A stretch of 64,000 nucleotides of DNA from Levilinea saccharolytica (GCF_001306035.1 NZ_LGCM01000019.1:120212-184211), one strand, 5' to 3'; positions 32,927-41,582 are shown, numbered from the stretch's first letter. The notes: generated from the letters alone by a model not told the origin. A program made the numbers and translations.

Positions 32927-33778
32927 GTGTTTGACCCCCGCCGCCTGGATACCCCCCTGGACAAGATGGTGCGCAGCCACGCCGGGCGGCGCTCGCGCAC
33001 GCACACCGAGCGCAAGCGCGGTCGCTATGTGCAGGCCCGCCCCGCCAATGGGGACACCACCGATATCGCTTTTGACGCCACCATCCGCACGGCCGCGCCG
33101 TTTCAAATTCGGCGCGCCGAACAGCGGCAGCAGGTGGCGTTTGCTATTCAGCATGCGGATTTAATGAAAAAAGTGCGCGTGCGGCGCATGGCCAACCTGG
33201 TGCTCTTCCTGGTGGACGCCTCCTGGTCGATGGCGGTGGCCGAGCGCATGGCCGCTACCAAGGGGGCCATCCTCTCTTTGCTGACCGACGCCTACCAGCG
33301 CCGCGACCGCGTGGGACTGATCGTTTTCCAAAAAGACCGCGCCACGCTGGTGCTGCCGCCCACCAACTCGGTGCAGCTGGCGCAGCGCGCCCTGCGCGAT
33401 ATCCCCATCGGCGGCAAAACCCCGCTTTCTGCCGGGCTGCAGCTGGCCCATGATGTGCTGCGGCGCGAAAAGCTCTTCCACCCGGATGTGATGCCGCTGC
33501 TGCTGGTGCTCACCGATGGGGCGGGCAACGTTTCGATGGGACATCTGCCGCCGCAGGAAGAATCCAACCGCGTGGCCGAGCTGATCGCCATGGAACACAT
33601 TCACAGCGTGGTGATTAATATGGAACATCAGGCCTTTGATCAGGGCCTGGCGCAAACCCTGGCCGAACATTTAAACGCGGCCTGTTACTCGCTGACCGAG
33701 CTCAAGGCGGAAAATCTGTATTACACCGTGCGCCAGGAAATGAATCAGGCCAACGCCAAAGCCGACGACGGGCGGTAA
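32927..33778 (+). CDS. Chelatase D-type VWA-domain protein, probably the C-terminal part of an I-D fusion
   Basis: From GTG 32927, 283 residues. The von Willebrand A domain carries the MIDAS motif VDASWSMA (DxSxS) and the distal acidic LTDGAGN; a basic linker (RRSRTHTERKRGRYV) precedes it. This is the ChlD/BchD integrin-like part that couples the AAA+ ring to the large chelatase subunit. The frame is open upstream to 32801 and beyond, with an acidic linker (EEELSEQGRVEPSEKN) but no start codon, and no good ribosome site precedes GTG 32927. This supports synthesis as a fusion with the upstream ATPase after a -1 shift. Confidence 0.8.
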   Translation: MFDPRRLDTPLDKMVRSHAGRRSRTHTERKRGRYVQARPANGDTTDIAFDATIRTAAPFQIRRAEQRQQVAFAIQHADLMKKVRVRRMANLVLFLVDASWSMAVAERMAATKGAILSLLTDAYQRRDRVGLIVFQKDRATLVLPPTNSVQLAQRALRDIPIGGKTPLSAGLQLAHDVLRREKLFHPDVMPLLLVLTDGAGNVSMGHLPPQEESNRVAELIAMEHIHSVVINMEHQAFDQGLAQTLAEHLNAACYSLTELKAENLYYTVRQEMNQANAKADDGR

Positions 33779-33810
33779 ACCTGCCCCCGCGGTCGGGCAG
33801 GGTGCGTCCC

Positions 33811-33839
33811 TTGCCTTCGCTTTGGGGTGGTGTTATCAT
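33811..33839 (+). promoter_or_regulatory. Candidate promoter of the Thr/Pro-rich membrane protein gene
   Basis: TTGCCT (33811-33816), a 17-base spacer and TATCAT (33834-33839), 20 bases before ATG 33860. Confidence 0.55.
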
Positions 33840-33859
33840 GAGGTACAAGGAGAACTTGG

Positions 33860-34282
33860 ATGCTCGCTTCGGGGAGCCGTACTGCTCGCATTCGCTCGAT
33901 ACTGATCGCTGTCATTCTGGGGTCGCTGGTTTGTTACTGCCTGGGGTTTGTGGTGCTGTCATTGACCGACGCCACCCGGCGGGTTCCCACAGCCACGCCC
34001 ACGCTGACCGCGTCTGTGACTCTGACCCCGGCGGCGGCGACCTCCACGGCGCAGCCCAGCAAAACGCCGTTTGTGTTCACTACGAACACGATGACGATCA
34101 CCCCGACCATCACGCAGACCTGGACGCCTTCGCTGACGTTCACCCCCTTCAACACCCCCACGCGGACGATCACCCCCACCCCCACCGAAACCCAGGTTCC
34201 TACCCTTGCGCCGCCATCGGCGACCCCAACCATCCCCCCGCCGCCGGAGACTGAAACCCCGACGGCTACAACAAACCCCTAG
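33860..34282 (+). CDS. Membrane-anchored Thr/Pro-rich stalk protein
   Basis: A 140-residue protein: a basic N terminus (RTARIR), one hydrophobic helix (about 13-35) and a 100-residue extracellular tail of Thr/Pro/Ser repeats (PTATPTLTAS, TPTITQTWTP). It has no folded domain. Tails of this kind are common in Anaerolineae cell-surface proteins and are probably O-glycosylated. AAGGAGA lies six bases before ATG 33860. The M42 peptidase gene starts 16 bases downstream. The role is unknown. Confidence 0.75.
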   Translation: MLASGSRTARIRSILIAVILGSLVCYCLGFVVLSLTDATRRVPTATPTLTASVTLTPAAATSTAQPSKTPFVFTTNTMTITPTITQTWTPSLTFTPFNTPTRTITPTPTETQVPTLAPPSATPTIPPPPETETPTATTNP

Positions 34283-34298
34283 TTTTCCCCCAACCGAT

Positions 34299-35360
34299 AT
34301 GACCCAAGAACTGACCCCCTTCCTCAAAGAACTGCTTTCCCTACCGGGCCTGTCAGGTTATGAAGGTCCGGCTCGTGAGGCCATTGCGGCTGTCTGGAAA
34401 CCGCTGGTGGATGAAATCACCACCAGTAAGGTTGGCAGCCTGCACGCCTTACGACGCGGCTCGGGCGCAGCACCTCGCCCGCGCATTTTGCTCTCTGCCC
34501 ATATGGACGCCATCGGCCTGATGGTCACCGGCATTCTCGGCGGCTTGCTGCGCTTCACCCAGATCGGCGGCGTGGATCCGCGCATTCTGCCCGGCCAGCC
34601 GGTGACGGTGCACGGGCGCGAGGCGCTGCCCGGGGTGGTGGTTTCACCCCCCGATGCGCTGCTGCCCGCCCGTTTGCAGGGCAAACCCGTGGACATGGAG
34701 TACCTGTTTGTGGATACCGGTTTACTGCCCGACGACGTGAAGAAGATGGTGCGCGTGGGCGATTTGATCTCCTTTGCCCAGGAACCCCTGGATTTGGCCG
34801 GGGACGCTCTGGCCGGACATTCGCTGGATAACCGCGCCTCTGTGGCCGCCCTGACCCACTGTCTGAAGGAGCTTCAACACATGCAGCACAGTTGGGATGT
34901 GTACGCGGTGGCCTCGGCTCAAGAAGAGACAGCCCTCCTGGGCGCTTTCACCTCGCCGTTTGACATTCGCCCCGATCTGGCGGTGGCCATTGATGTGACC
35001 TTTGCCAAAGGCCCCGGCGCGGGCGATCACCGCGCCCACCCGATGGGCAAGGGCGTGGCTCTGGGCTACGGGCCCAACATCCACCCCTTCCTGTATAAAT
35101 CCTTTAAAGATCTGGCCGACCGCCTCGATATCCCCACTTTGATGGACGTGATGCCCTCGCATTCGGGCACGGACGGCTACGCCATGCAGGTGGTGGCGGA
35201 GGGCATCCCCACCATGGTGATCAGCATCCCCCTGCGCTATATGCACACGCCGGTGGAAGTGGTGGCCCTGAAGGACATCACCCGCACCGGGCAGCTGATG
35301 GCCGAGTTTATCTCGCGCCTGGAACCCGATTTCATGTCCAAACTGACGTGGGAGGACTGA
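34299..35360 (+). CDS. M42-family aminopeptidase (paralogue A)
   Basis: A 353-residue member of the M42 glutamyl/deblocking aminopeptidase family (TET-type dinuclear metalloenzymes). Ligand motifs in order: SAHMDAIGL (His/Asp), GHSLDNRASVAAL (bridging Asp), ASAQEETALLGAF (catalytic EE), AIDVTFA and PSHSGTDGYAM (last His or substitute). The start is MTQELTPF at 34299; the frame extends upstream into the stalk-protein gene and is not used. TET enzymes form 12-subunit tetrahedra that degrade short peptides after proteasome-like proteases. It is three bases upstream of paralogue B. Confidence 0.9.
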   Translation: MTQELTPFLKELLSLPGLSGYEGPAREAIAAVWKPLVDEITTSKVGSLHALRRGSGAAPRPRILLSAHMDAIGLMVTGILGGLLRFTQIGGVDPRILPGQPVTVHGREALPGVVVSPPDALLPARLQGKPVDMEYLFVDTGLLPDDVKKMVRVGDLISFAQEPLDLAGDALAGHSLDNRASVAALTHCLKELQHMQHSWDVYAVASAQEETALLGAFTSPFDIRPDLAVAIDVTFAKGPGAGDHRAHPMGKGVALGYGPNIHPFLYKSFKDLADRLDIPTLMDVMPSHSGTDGYAMQVVAEGIPTMVISIPLRYMHTPVEVVALKDITRTGQLMAEFISRLEPDFMSKLTWED

Positions 35361-35363
35361 GCT

Positions 35364-36455
35364 ATGGCAAGCAACGATGAAATTCGCGCTCAAATCCCCC
35401 AAATTGGCCCCGATCAAATTGCCCTGCTGGAGCGCCTCTCCAACGCGGTGGGGGTATCGGGCGAAGAAAACGAAGTGCGCGCGATTGTGTTGGAAGCGGT
35501 GAAACCCTTCGCCGATGAGGTGAAGGTGGACGCCCTGGGGAATGTGCTGGTGACCCGCAAGGCCAAAACCGCCAACCCCGTTCGTGTGATGATCGCCGCG
35601 CACATGGATGAGATCGGCTTCATGCTGATCAACAAAGACGAAGGCGGCCTGTTCTCTTTTGAGAAAATTGGCGGCATTGACGTGCGTCAACTGGTGGGCA
35701 AGACCGTCTTGGTGGGCAAAAAGCGCGTGCCCGGGGTGATTGGGGCGCGCCCGATCCACTTTACCACCCCCGAAGAACGCCGCAATTTGATCCCGATGGA
35801 TCAACTGCGCATTGACCTGGGCCCGGGCGGGGCGGATTTGGCCCGCGTGGGCGACCGCGCCACCTTTGCCACGCGCTTCAAGCAGGCCGGCCCCAGCCTG
35901 ATGGGCAAGGCCCTGGATGACCGCCTGGGCGTGGCTACCTTGATTGAGCTGGTGAAGCACGCCCCCGAACATGTGGAACTGCTGGCGGCTTTCACCGTGC
36001 AGGAAGAAATTGGCCTGCGCGGCGCGCGCGTGGCGGCGTATGCCTTTAACCCCGATTTGGCCGTGGTGATCGATTCGACCCCCGCCAACGATTTGCCGGT
36101 GTGGGACGGCAGCGAAAACGCCCGCTACAACACCCGCCTGGACGCCGGCCCGTCTATCTACGTGGCCGACGGGGCCACGCTGAGCGATCCGCGCCTGCTG
36201 CGCTGGCTGTTTGAAACCGGCGACGCCCTGGGGATCCCCTACCAGCTGCGCCAACCCGGCGGCGGCGGAACTGACGCGGGCGCCATTCACCGCGTGCGCG
36301 GCGGCGTTCCCAGCGTGTCCATCTCGGTTCCGGGGCGCTATGCGCACACCGCTATCGGCCTGGCGCGCCTGTCGGACTGGCAGAATACGCTGGCCTTGGT
36401 GTTTGCGGCTTTGATGCGCCTGGACGACCGCCTGCTGGCGGACGAGCGGCGCTGA
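35364..36455 (+). CDS. M42-family aminopeptidase (paralogue B)
   Basis: A 363-residue M42 protein: AAHMDEIGFMLINKDEGG, GKALDDRLGVATL, FTVQEEIGLRGARVA, VIDSTPAND and PGGGGTDAGAIH. All dinuclear-site motifs are intact. It differs clearly from paralogue A, so specificity probably differs (TET1/2/3-type enzymes prefer acidic, neutral or basic ends). It sits between paralogue A (three bases) and the AAC(3)-like gene (ten bases). Confidence 0.92.
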   Translation: MASNDEIRAQIPQIGPDQIALLERLSNAVGVSGEENEVRAIVLEAVKPFADEVKVDALGNVLVTRKAKTANPVRVMIAAHMDEIGFMLINKDEGGLFSFEKIGGIDVRQLVGKTVLVGKKRVPGVIGARPIHFTTPEERRNLIPMDQLRIDLGPGGADLARVGDRATFATRFKQAGPSLMGKALDDRLGVATLIELVKHAPEHVELLAAFTVQEEIGLRGARVAAYAFNPDLAVVIDSTPANDLPVWDGSENARYNTRLDAGPSIYVADGATLSDPRLLRWLFETGDALGIPYQLRQPGGGGTDAGAIHRVRGGVPSVSISVPGRYAHTAIGLARLSDWQNTLALVFAALMRLDDRLLADERR

Positions 36456-36465
36456 TCGGAACCGC

Positions 36466-37284
36466 ATGGGCGAGCAAGAAGCCATTCTCCAAACCGCTCA
36501 AGGCCCCATCACGCGCGCTTCGCTGCGCCGTGACCTGGAGGGCCTGGGGGTGCGCGCGGGCATGACCCTGCTGGTGCACGCCTCGCTCAGCCGTTTGGGC
36601 TGGGTGGCGGGCGGCCCTGCGGCGGTGATTTTGGCCCTGGAAGACGCCCTGGGCGCAGAAGGCACGCTGATGATGCCGGCCCATTCCGGCGATTTATCCG
36701 AGCCCTCGCATTGGTGTCACCCACCCGTCCCCGAAGATTGGTGGCCGGTGATCCGCGCGGAGGCCCCCGCCTTTCAGACCGATTTGACCCCCACCCGCGG
36801 CATGGGCGTGATCGCCGAGACCTTCCGGCGCCAGGCGGGCACGCTGCGCAGCCAGCACCCCCAGCTATCCTTTGCGGCGCGCGGGCCGCGGGCCGGTGAA
36901 CTGACCCGCGATCACGCGCTGACCCCCGCCCTGGGCGAAGAATCCCCCCTGGCGCGCCTATATGCCCTGGATGGGTGGGTGCTCTTCTTGGGCACCGATC
37001 ACAACACCAACACCTCGCTGCACCTGGCTGAGGTGCGCGCCCGGCTGACCAACCCGCAGCGGATTCAGCAGGGTGCGCCCGTTTTGGCAGATGGGGAGCG
37101 GTGCTGGGTGACTTTTGAAGATTACGAGTGGGACAGTGACGATTTCGCAGCCCTGGGCGCGGAGTACATCCCTGCGCCGGGGGATGCCTTTACGGGGCGG
37201 GTGGGCTTGGCCCAGACGTCCCTCCTTCGCCAACGCCCGATGGTGGATTTCGCCGTAGGCTGGATGGAAAGCCACCGTCGCTAA
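36466..37284 (+). CDS. AAC(3)-family (antibiotic_NAT) acetyltransferase
   Basis: A 272-residue protein of the aminoglycoside 3-N-acetyltransferase fold: LLVHASLSRLGWVAGG at the N terminus (acetyl-CoA pocket), GTLMMPAHSGD, FQTDLTPTRGMGVIAETFR and FLGTDHNTNTSLHLAE with the conserved His/Glu. Chromosomal members like this, inside a metabolic operon and without mobile elements, usually are not drug-resistance genes and may acetylate amino sugars or peptides. It is embedded between M42 peptidase genes, which suggests a peptide- or amino-group-related role. Confidence 0.85.
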   Translation: MGEQEAILQTAQGPITRASLRRDLEGLGVRAGMTLLVHASLSRLGWVAGGPAAVILALEDALGAEGTLMMPAHSGDLSEPSHWCHPPVPEDWWPVIRAEAPAFQTDLTPTRGMGVIAETFRRQAGTLRSQHPQLSFAARGPRAGELTRDHALTPALGEESPLARLYALDGWVLFLGTDHNTNTSLHLAEVRARLTNPQRIQQGAPVLADGERCWVTFEDYEWDSDDFAALGAEYIPAPGDAFTGRVGLAQTSLLRQRPMVDFAVGWMESHRR

Positions 37285-37313
37285 GAATTTTTCTACGATT
37301 TCAGGAGACCTGT

Positions 37314-38312
37314 ATGAAGAACCTCATTCAAAAATTGGTCGAGACGATCAGCCCTTCGGGCTACGAAGGCACTGTGCGCGACCTGATCCGCGCGGAAGTG
37401 GAACCGCTGGCGGACGAAGTGCGGGTGGATGCGCTGGGCAATTTGATTGTGCGCAAGGGCAAAAAAGGCCCCAACGGCGTGCGGGTGATGTTCTCGGCCC
37501 ACATGGACGAAATCGGCGTGATGGCCACCCACATTGATGAGAAGGGTTTCGTGCGCTTCACCACCATCGGCGGCGTGCGCCCCCACACCTGCGTGGGCGG
37601 CCGCGTGCACTTCATTACCGGTGTGCAGGGCGTGATCGGCATGGAACGGCCGGAAAGCCCCGACCGCCAGCCGACCTTCGACCAGCTTTTCATTGATGTG
37701 GGCGCCACCAGCCGCGCGGACTGCCCGGTGAAGGTGGGCGATATCGCTGGTTTTACGCGGCCTTTCCTGGATTTGGGCGACAAGATTGTGGCCAAATCCA
37801 TGGACGACCGTATCGCCTGCGCGGTGCAGATTGAAGCCCTGCGCGCCCTCAAAAAGACCGATCACGAAGTCTACTTCGTGTTCAGCGTGCAGGAAGAAGT
37901 CGGCCTGCGCGGGGCCACCACCGCCGCTTACGGCGTGGATCCCGAAATCGGCATCTCGGTGGATGTGACCGGCACGGGTGACACGCCCAAATCCGGCTTC
38001 ATGGAAGTGGCCCTGGGCAACGGCCCGGCGATTAAGGTGCGCGATGGGCGCATGCTCTCTGACCCGCGCCTGGTGGATCTGATGGTCAAGACCGCCGAAA
38101 AAGCCAAGCTGCCTTACCAGCTGGAAATTCTCGAAGGCGGCACGACTGACGCCACCGCCATTCAGATGGCGCGCGCGGGCGTTCCGGCCAGCTGCGTCTC
38201 CATCCCCTGCCGCTACATTCACTCGCCGTCCGAGATGGTGGACTACCGCGATGTGCAGAACGCCGTGCGCCTGATTGTGGAACTGCTGGCGCACCCCATC
38301 GTTTTGAAATGA
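37314..38312 (+). CDS. M42-family aminopeptidase (paralogue C)
   Basis: A 332-residue M42 protein, the shortest of the three: FSAHMDEIGVMATHIDEKG, AKSMDDRIACAVQIEAL, FSVQEEVGLRGATTAAY, SVDVTGTGD and LEGGTTDATAIQ, with the C-terminal PCRYIHSPSEMV that is typical of cellulase M/TET enzymes. Motifs are complete. AGGAGACCTGT precedes ATG 37314. Its stop overlaps the start of the solute-binding lipoprotein gene (ATGA). Confidence 0.92.
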   Translation: MKNLIQKLVETISPSGYEGTVRDLIRAEVEPLADEVRVDALGNLIVRKGKKGPNGVRVMFSAHMDEIGVMATHIDEKGFVRFTTIGGVRPHTCVGGRVHFITGVQGVIGMERPESPDRQPTFDQLFIDVGATSRADCPVKVGDIAGFTRPFLDLGDKIVAKSMDDRIACAVQIEALRALKKTDHEVYFVFSVQEEVGLRGATTAAYGVDPEIGISVDVTGTGDTPKSGFMEVALGNGPAIKVRDGRMLSDPRLVDLMVKTAEKAKLPYQLEILEGGTTDATAIQMARAGVPASCVSIPCRYIHSPSEMVDYRDVQNAVRLIVELLAHPIVLK

Positions 38313-39673
38313 ACCGATTGGCAGCGCCTTCCCCACGTACGGCCGCGCGCCGCAAGGGTGCGGGGTGGGGAAGGCGCGCCTTGAAATCCCTGTGGCTGCT
38401 GAGTGCGGCAGCGCTGCTGCTGTCGGCCTGCCAACCGGCGGTAAGCCTGTTCACCCCCACGCCGCAGCCCACCGCCGCCCCGCCCGCCCAGAGCCCCACC
38501 CCCCAGTTAAGCCCTTCGCCCGCGCCCACGGCCGTCAGCACGCAGATTCTGACGGTGTGGGTGCCGCCGGGCTTTGACCCGCGGGGGCAGGTGCGCGGGG
38601 CGGATGTGCTTCTGGCGCGCATCCGCGCCTTTGAAGATCAAAACCCGGGCGTTCAGGTGAAAATCCGCGTTAAGGCCCCCAACGGCCCCGGCGGCTTGCT
38701 GGAATCGCTTTCGGCGGCCACCCTGGCCGCGCCGGAGGCTTTGCCCTCGCTGGTGCTGCTCTCGCGCACCGACCTGGAAACCGCCGCGCTGAAGGGGCTG
38801 GTGTTCCCGCTGGACGACCTGACGGCGGTGATGGATGAGCCGGATTGGTTTGCCTACGCCGCCCAACTGGCCTCGCTGGACGGGAGCCTGTTTGGCCTGC
38901 CCTTCGCCGGAGACGCTTTGCTGCTGCTGTACCGTGCGGAAAAGGTGGGCAGCGCGCCGGTGCAGACCTGGGATGACGTGATGAGCCGCGGCCAGCCGCT
39001 GATCTTCCCCGCGGGCGATCCGCAGGCCCTGATGACCCTGGCGCTGTACCGCTCGCTGGATGGGCCGTTGGAAGACGAGCTGGGCCGCCCTGCGCTGGAC
39101 CCGGTGCGGCTGGCGCAGGTCTTCTCGCTGTACGCCGAGGGCGCCCAGCAGGGGGCCTTTCCCTACTGGTTGGGGCAGTTTCAAACCGACGGGCAGGCCT
39201 GGCAGGGCTACCGCGAACCGCGCGGCACCTGGGTGGTCACCTGGAGCTCGCGCTATCTGGCGGAGCTGCCGGTGGACACCGCCGCCGCGCAGCTGCCCAG
39301 CCTGGGCGACCACGCCTACACCCTGGCCACCGGCTGGCTGTGGGCCATGCCCGACCCGCACCCCGAACGGCGCGAAATGGCCGTGCGCCTGGCGGAATTT
39401 TTGACGGCCAGTGAATTTCAACAAGAGTGGAGCGCGGCGGCCGGTTATTTACCCACCCGCCCCAGCGCGTTGGCGGCCTGGAACAACCAGAGCCTGCAGT
39501 CCATGCTCAATCAGGCGGCCCTTTCTGCCGAAACCCGCCCCGCCAATGATTTGGTCGCCAGCATTGGCCCGGTGCTGCAGGAGGCTGTGCTGCAAGTGAT
39601 CAAGAGTCAAAGCGACCCCCTTCAAGCCGCGGAAGCCGCCGCGGAACGGCTGCGGGAGACACAAAGCCCATGA
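38309..39673 (+). CDS. ABC-type extracellular solute-binding lipoprotein (family 1-like)
   Basis: A 454-residue protein with a long basic N terminus, a lipoprotein signal ending in LLLSAC (C41 as lipidated Cys), a Thr/Pro linker (about 48-80) and a periplasmic-binding fold. Motifs such as LTVWVPPGFD, FEDQNPGVQVKIRVK and FQQEWSAAAGYLPTRPSAL resemble sugar-type family 1 binding proteins. No permease or ATPase genes are adjacent, so it is an orphan receptor or works with transporters elsewhere. It is coupled by ATGA to the M42 gene before it and to the small membrane protein after it. Confidence 0.85.
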   Translation: MNRLAAPSPRTAARRKGAGWGRRALKSLWLLSAAALLLSACQPAVSLFTPTPQPTAAPPAQSPTPQLSPSPAPTAVSTQILTVWVPPGFDPRGQVRGADVLLARIRAFEDQNPGVQVKIRVKAPNGPGGLLESLSAATLAAPEALPSLVLLSRTDLETAALKGLVFPLDDLTAVMDEPDWFAYAAQLASLDGSLFGLPFAGDALLLLYRAEKVGSAPVQTWDDVMSRGQPLIFPAGDPQALMTLALYRSLDGPLEDELGRPALDPVRLAQVFSLYAEGAQQGAFPYWLGQFQTDGQAWQGYREPRGTWVVTWSSRYLAELPVDTAAAQLPSLGDHAYTLATGWLWAMPDPHPERREMAVRLAEFLTASEFQQEWSAAAGYLPTRPSALAAWNNQSLQSMLNQAALSAETRPANDLVASIGPVLQEAVLQVIKSQSDPLQAAEAAAERLRETQSP

Positions 39674-40014
39674 GTCCTTTTCGCTCCTTTCTGAACCGCA
39701 TCTTTAGGCGTCTGCCCGGATGGATGACCCCGCCGGTGATGGCGGTGGCGGCTTTGCTGCTGGTCTTCACCATCTCGGTTTCTATGGATCCGCGGCCGGC
39801 GGTGCCCGCGGCAGAGGCTGCTAACCCCATCCTGCAAAGTGAGATAGCGCAGCGCCCTTCTCAACCGCGGGCCACCCGCACGCCCACCTCGCTGCCGGAG
39901 GAATGGCTGGAAAATCACAACCAGACGGATGGGGTGGTGTTTGCCGGGGTCATTTTGGTGCTGATCGTGGTGGTGGGCACGCTGACCACCATCTCGCGCA
40001 AAGAGCACAGGTAA
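39670..40014 (+). CDS. Small two-helix membrane protein
   Basis: A 114-residue protein with two hydrophobic helices (about 22-39 and 89-106), a Pro/Thr-rich loop of ~50 residues between them and basic ends (FLNRIFRR and SRKEHR). Both ends are probably cytoplasmic and the loop outside. It overlaps the solute-binding gene by ATGA. I recognise no family. It could be a partner or anchor for the binding protein. Confidence 0.65.
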   Translation: MSPFRSFLNRIFRRLPGWMTPPVMAVAALLLVFTISVSMDPRPAVPAAEAANPILQSEIAQRPSQPRATRTPTSLPEEWLENHNQTDGVVFAGVILVLIVVVGTLTTISRKEHR

Positions 40015-40052
40015 GTAACCCACCCGCTTCGCGCAATTTACCGCTTTCTCCC

Positions 40053-40079
40053 ATCCACGCAACTTCTGCGTGGATTTTT
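40053..40079 (+). terminator. Intrinsic terminator after the M42/lipoprotein operon
   Basis: ATCCACGCA (40053-40061) and TGCGTGGAT (40067-40075) with a 5-base loop and a T run. Confidence 0.75.
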
Positions 40080-40124
40080 CGTATGTAGTACAGGTTTTCA
40101 TTGTGATCTTCAGGAGAGATTCCC

Positions 40125-41561
40125 ATGTCTAAAATAGCTCGACCCCTTTGGTTTAACCTGGCTTTTATCGCTGCGCTGGTGGTGACGCTGGCCTTTGGCA
40201 GCGCCCGCCCCGTGCAGGCGGCGGTGATGGACCCCGACGGCGTGATTGAGGCCGGCGAGGTGGTGGATGACGACGTCTTCCTCAGCGGTGACGCGGTGCG
40301 CATGGACGGCACGGTCAAGGGTATGCTGGTGGCCAGCGGCAACACCATCACCATCAACGGCACCGTCAACGGGGACGTGTTCGCCTTTGGCAACCGCGTC
40401 GTCGTTTCGGAGGAGGCCGTGGTGGACGGCAACCTGTTTGGCGGCGCCGCCAGTGTGGAGGTGCATGGAAAGGTTGGAGGCAGCGTGGCCGTGGGCAGCG
40501 CCACGTTGGCCGTGGGGGAAGGCGCAGCCATTGCGCGCAACCTGTATTACGGCGGCTACGCCCTGGAAGCGGCTCCAAATTCCACGGTGGGGCGCAGCGT
40601 GTACAGCGCCGCCTATCAGACGAAACTGGCCGGGGATGTGGCCATGAACGTGGGCATCGCCGCGGCCGCGGTGGAGCTGACTGGTAAGGTCGGCGGGGAC
40701 GCGGTGGTGGATTTGGGCGACAGCAAAGCCGGCGACCCTGCGCCGCAGATGGGCCCCTATTTCGCCTACCCGGGCGCGCCCCAGCTTCCCCCCGCGCTGC
40801 AGCCGGGTCTGCGCATGGGCCCCAAAGCCGAAATCGGAGGCAAGCTGACCTACACCAGCGGCCTGCCGGCGGCGGGGGTTGAATCCGCGGCCCAGGGCGG
40901 TGTGGTCTACCGCACGCCCGTCCCCAACCAAAAAGAACCCGCCGCGCCGGTAAACGCTCCGCGCACGGGAGCCAATTTCTTCAACGCCTTCCTGCGCTGG
41001 CTGCTGGGCGTGGTGCGCAACCTGCTGACGCTGCTGCTGCTGGGCTTGCTGGCAGTGCGGTTTGTGCCGCGCGTGGTGACGGGCAGCGAGGAGCAGACCC
41101 AGGCCAAACCCGGCCACGCGGCGGGCTATGGGCTGCTGACCTGGCTGGTGGGGTATGTGGGCGCGGGTCTGGCGGTGCTGGCCATCCTGGCGGTGGGCAT
41201 TTTCTTCGCCGTGGTCACGCTGGGCGCGCTCAGCCGCACCGTCTTCGGTATCGGCTTCTCCAGCCTGGCGGTGGCGTTTGCCCTCTTCACCCTGCTGGTC
41301 AGCTACGGCAGCAAGCTGGTGGTGGCCTACCTGGTGGGCAATTGGGTGATGGGCAAACTGGCGCCCCTGGCCAGCGGCCGCCCCTACTGGGCCATGACCG
41401 CCGGTGTGGTGATCTACGTCCTGCTGCGCGCCATCCCCTTCTTGGGCTGGGTCATCGGTGCGGCGGCCACCCTGGTGGGCCTGGGCGCGCTGGTGCTGGT
41501 CTATCAGAACTGGCGCAAGCAGCGCCTGTCCCCTGTGCCGGTGACGGCTCAGGCCGTGTAA
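40125..41561 (+). CDS. Exported bactofilin-like protein with C-terminal membrane helices
   Basis: A 478-residue protein. Residues 1-32 form a signal peptide (cleavage near PVQAAVMD). Residues 35-200 show the short G-x-V/T turn repeats of polymer-forming bactofilin beta-helices (KGMLVASGNTITINGTVNG, GNLFGGAASVEVHGKVGGSV in successive coils). A Pro-rich stretch follows (~205-280), then about four hydrophobic helices in 285-460. Canonical bactofilins are cytoplasmic and small; here the helix domain is predicted outside and joined to a polytopic membrane part. AGGAGAG precedes ATG 40125. The gene stands alone between two terminators. Confidence 0.75.
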   Translation: MSKIARPLWFNLAFIAALVVTLAFGSARPVQAAVMDPDGVIEAGEVVDDDVFLSGDAVRMDGTVKGMLVASGNTITINGTVNGDVFAFGNRVVVSEEAVVDGNLFGGAASVEVHGKVGGSVAVGSATLAVGEGAAIARNLYYGGYALEAAPNSTVGRSVYSAAYQTKLAGDVAMNVGIAAAAVELTGKVGGDAVVDLGDSKAGDPAPQMGPYFAYPGAPQLPPALQPGLRMGPKAEIGGKLTYTSGLPAAGVESAAQGGVVYRTPVPNQKEPAAPVNAPRTGANFFNAFLRWLLGVVRNLLTLLLLGLLAVRFVPRVVTGSEEQTQAKPGHAAGYGLLTWLVGYVGAGLAVLAILAVGIFFAVVTLGALSRTVFGIGFSSLAVAFALFTLLVSYGSKLVVAYLVGNWVMGKLAPLASGRPYWAMTAGVVIYVLLRAIPFLGWVIGAAATLVGLGALVLVYQNWRKQRLSPVPVTAQAV

Positions 41562-41582
41562 GCTTTCCCCCGGTTCAACCAT

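Noticed and set aside
34722..36485. A 587-residue open frame on the minus strand across two M42 genes
   Set aside because: It is antisense to two complete peptidase genes with all metal motifs and shows only the His/Gln-rich mirror composition of GC-rich codons. The same holds for the long antisense frames against secA (50182-52098), aspS (28784-30022) and the bactofilin-like gene (40110-41582).
36466..37284. Aminoglycoside resistance gene
   Set aside because: The AAC(3)-family fold is there, but the gene lies in a metabolic operon with no mobile element, so a resistance role is not supported.
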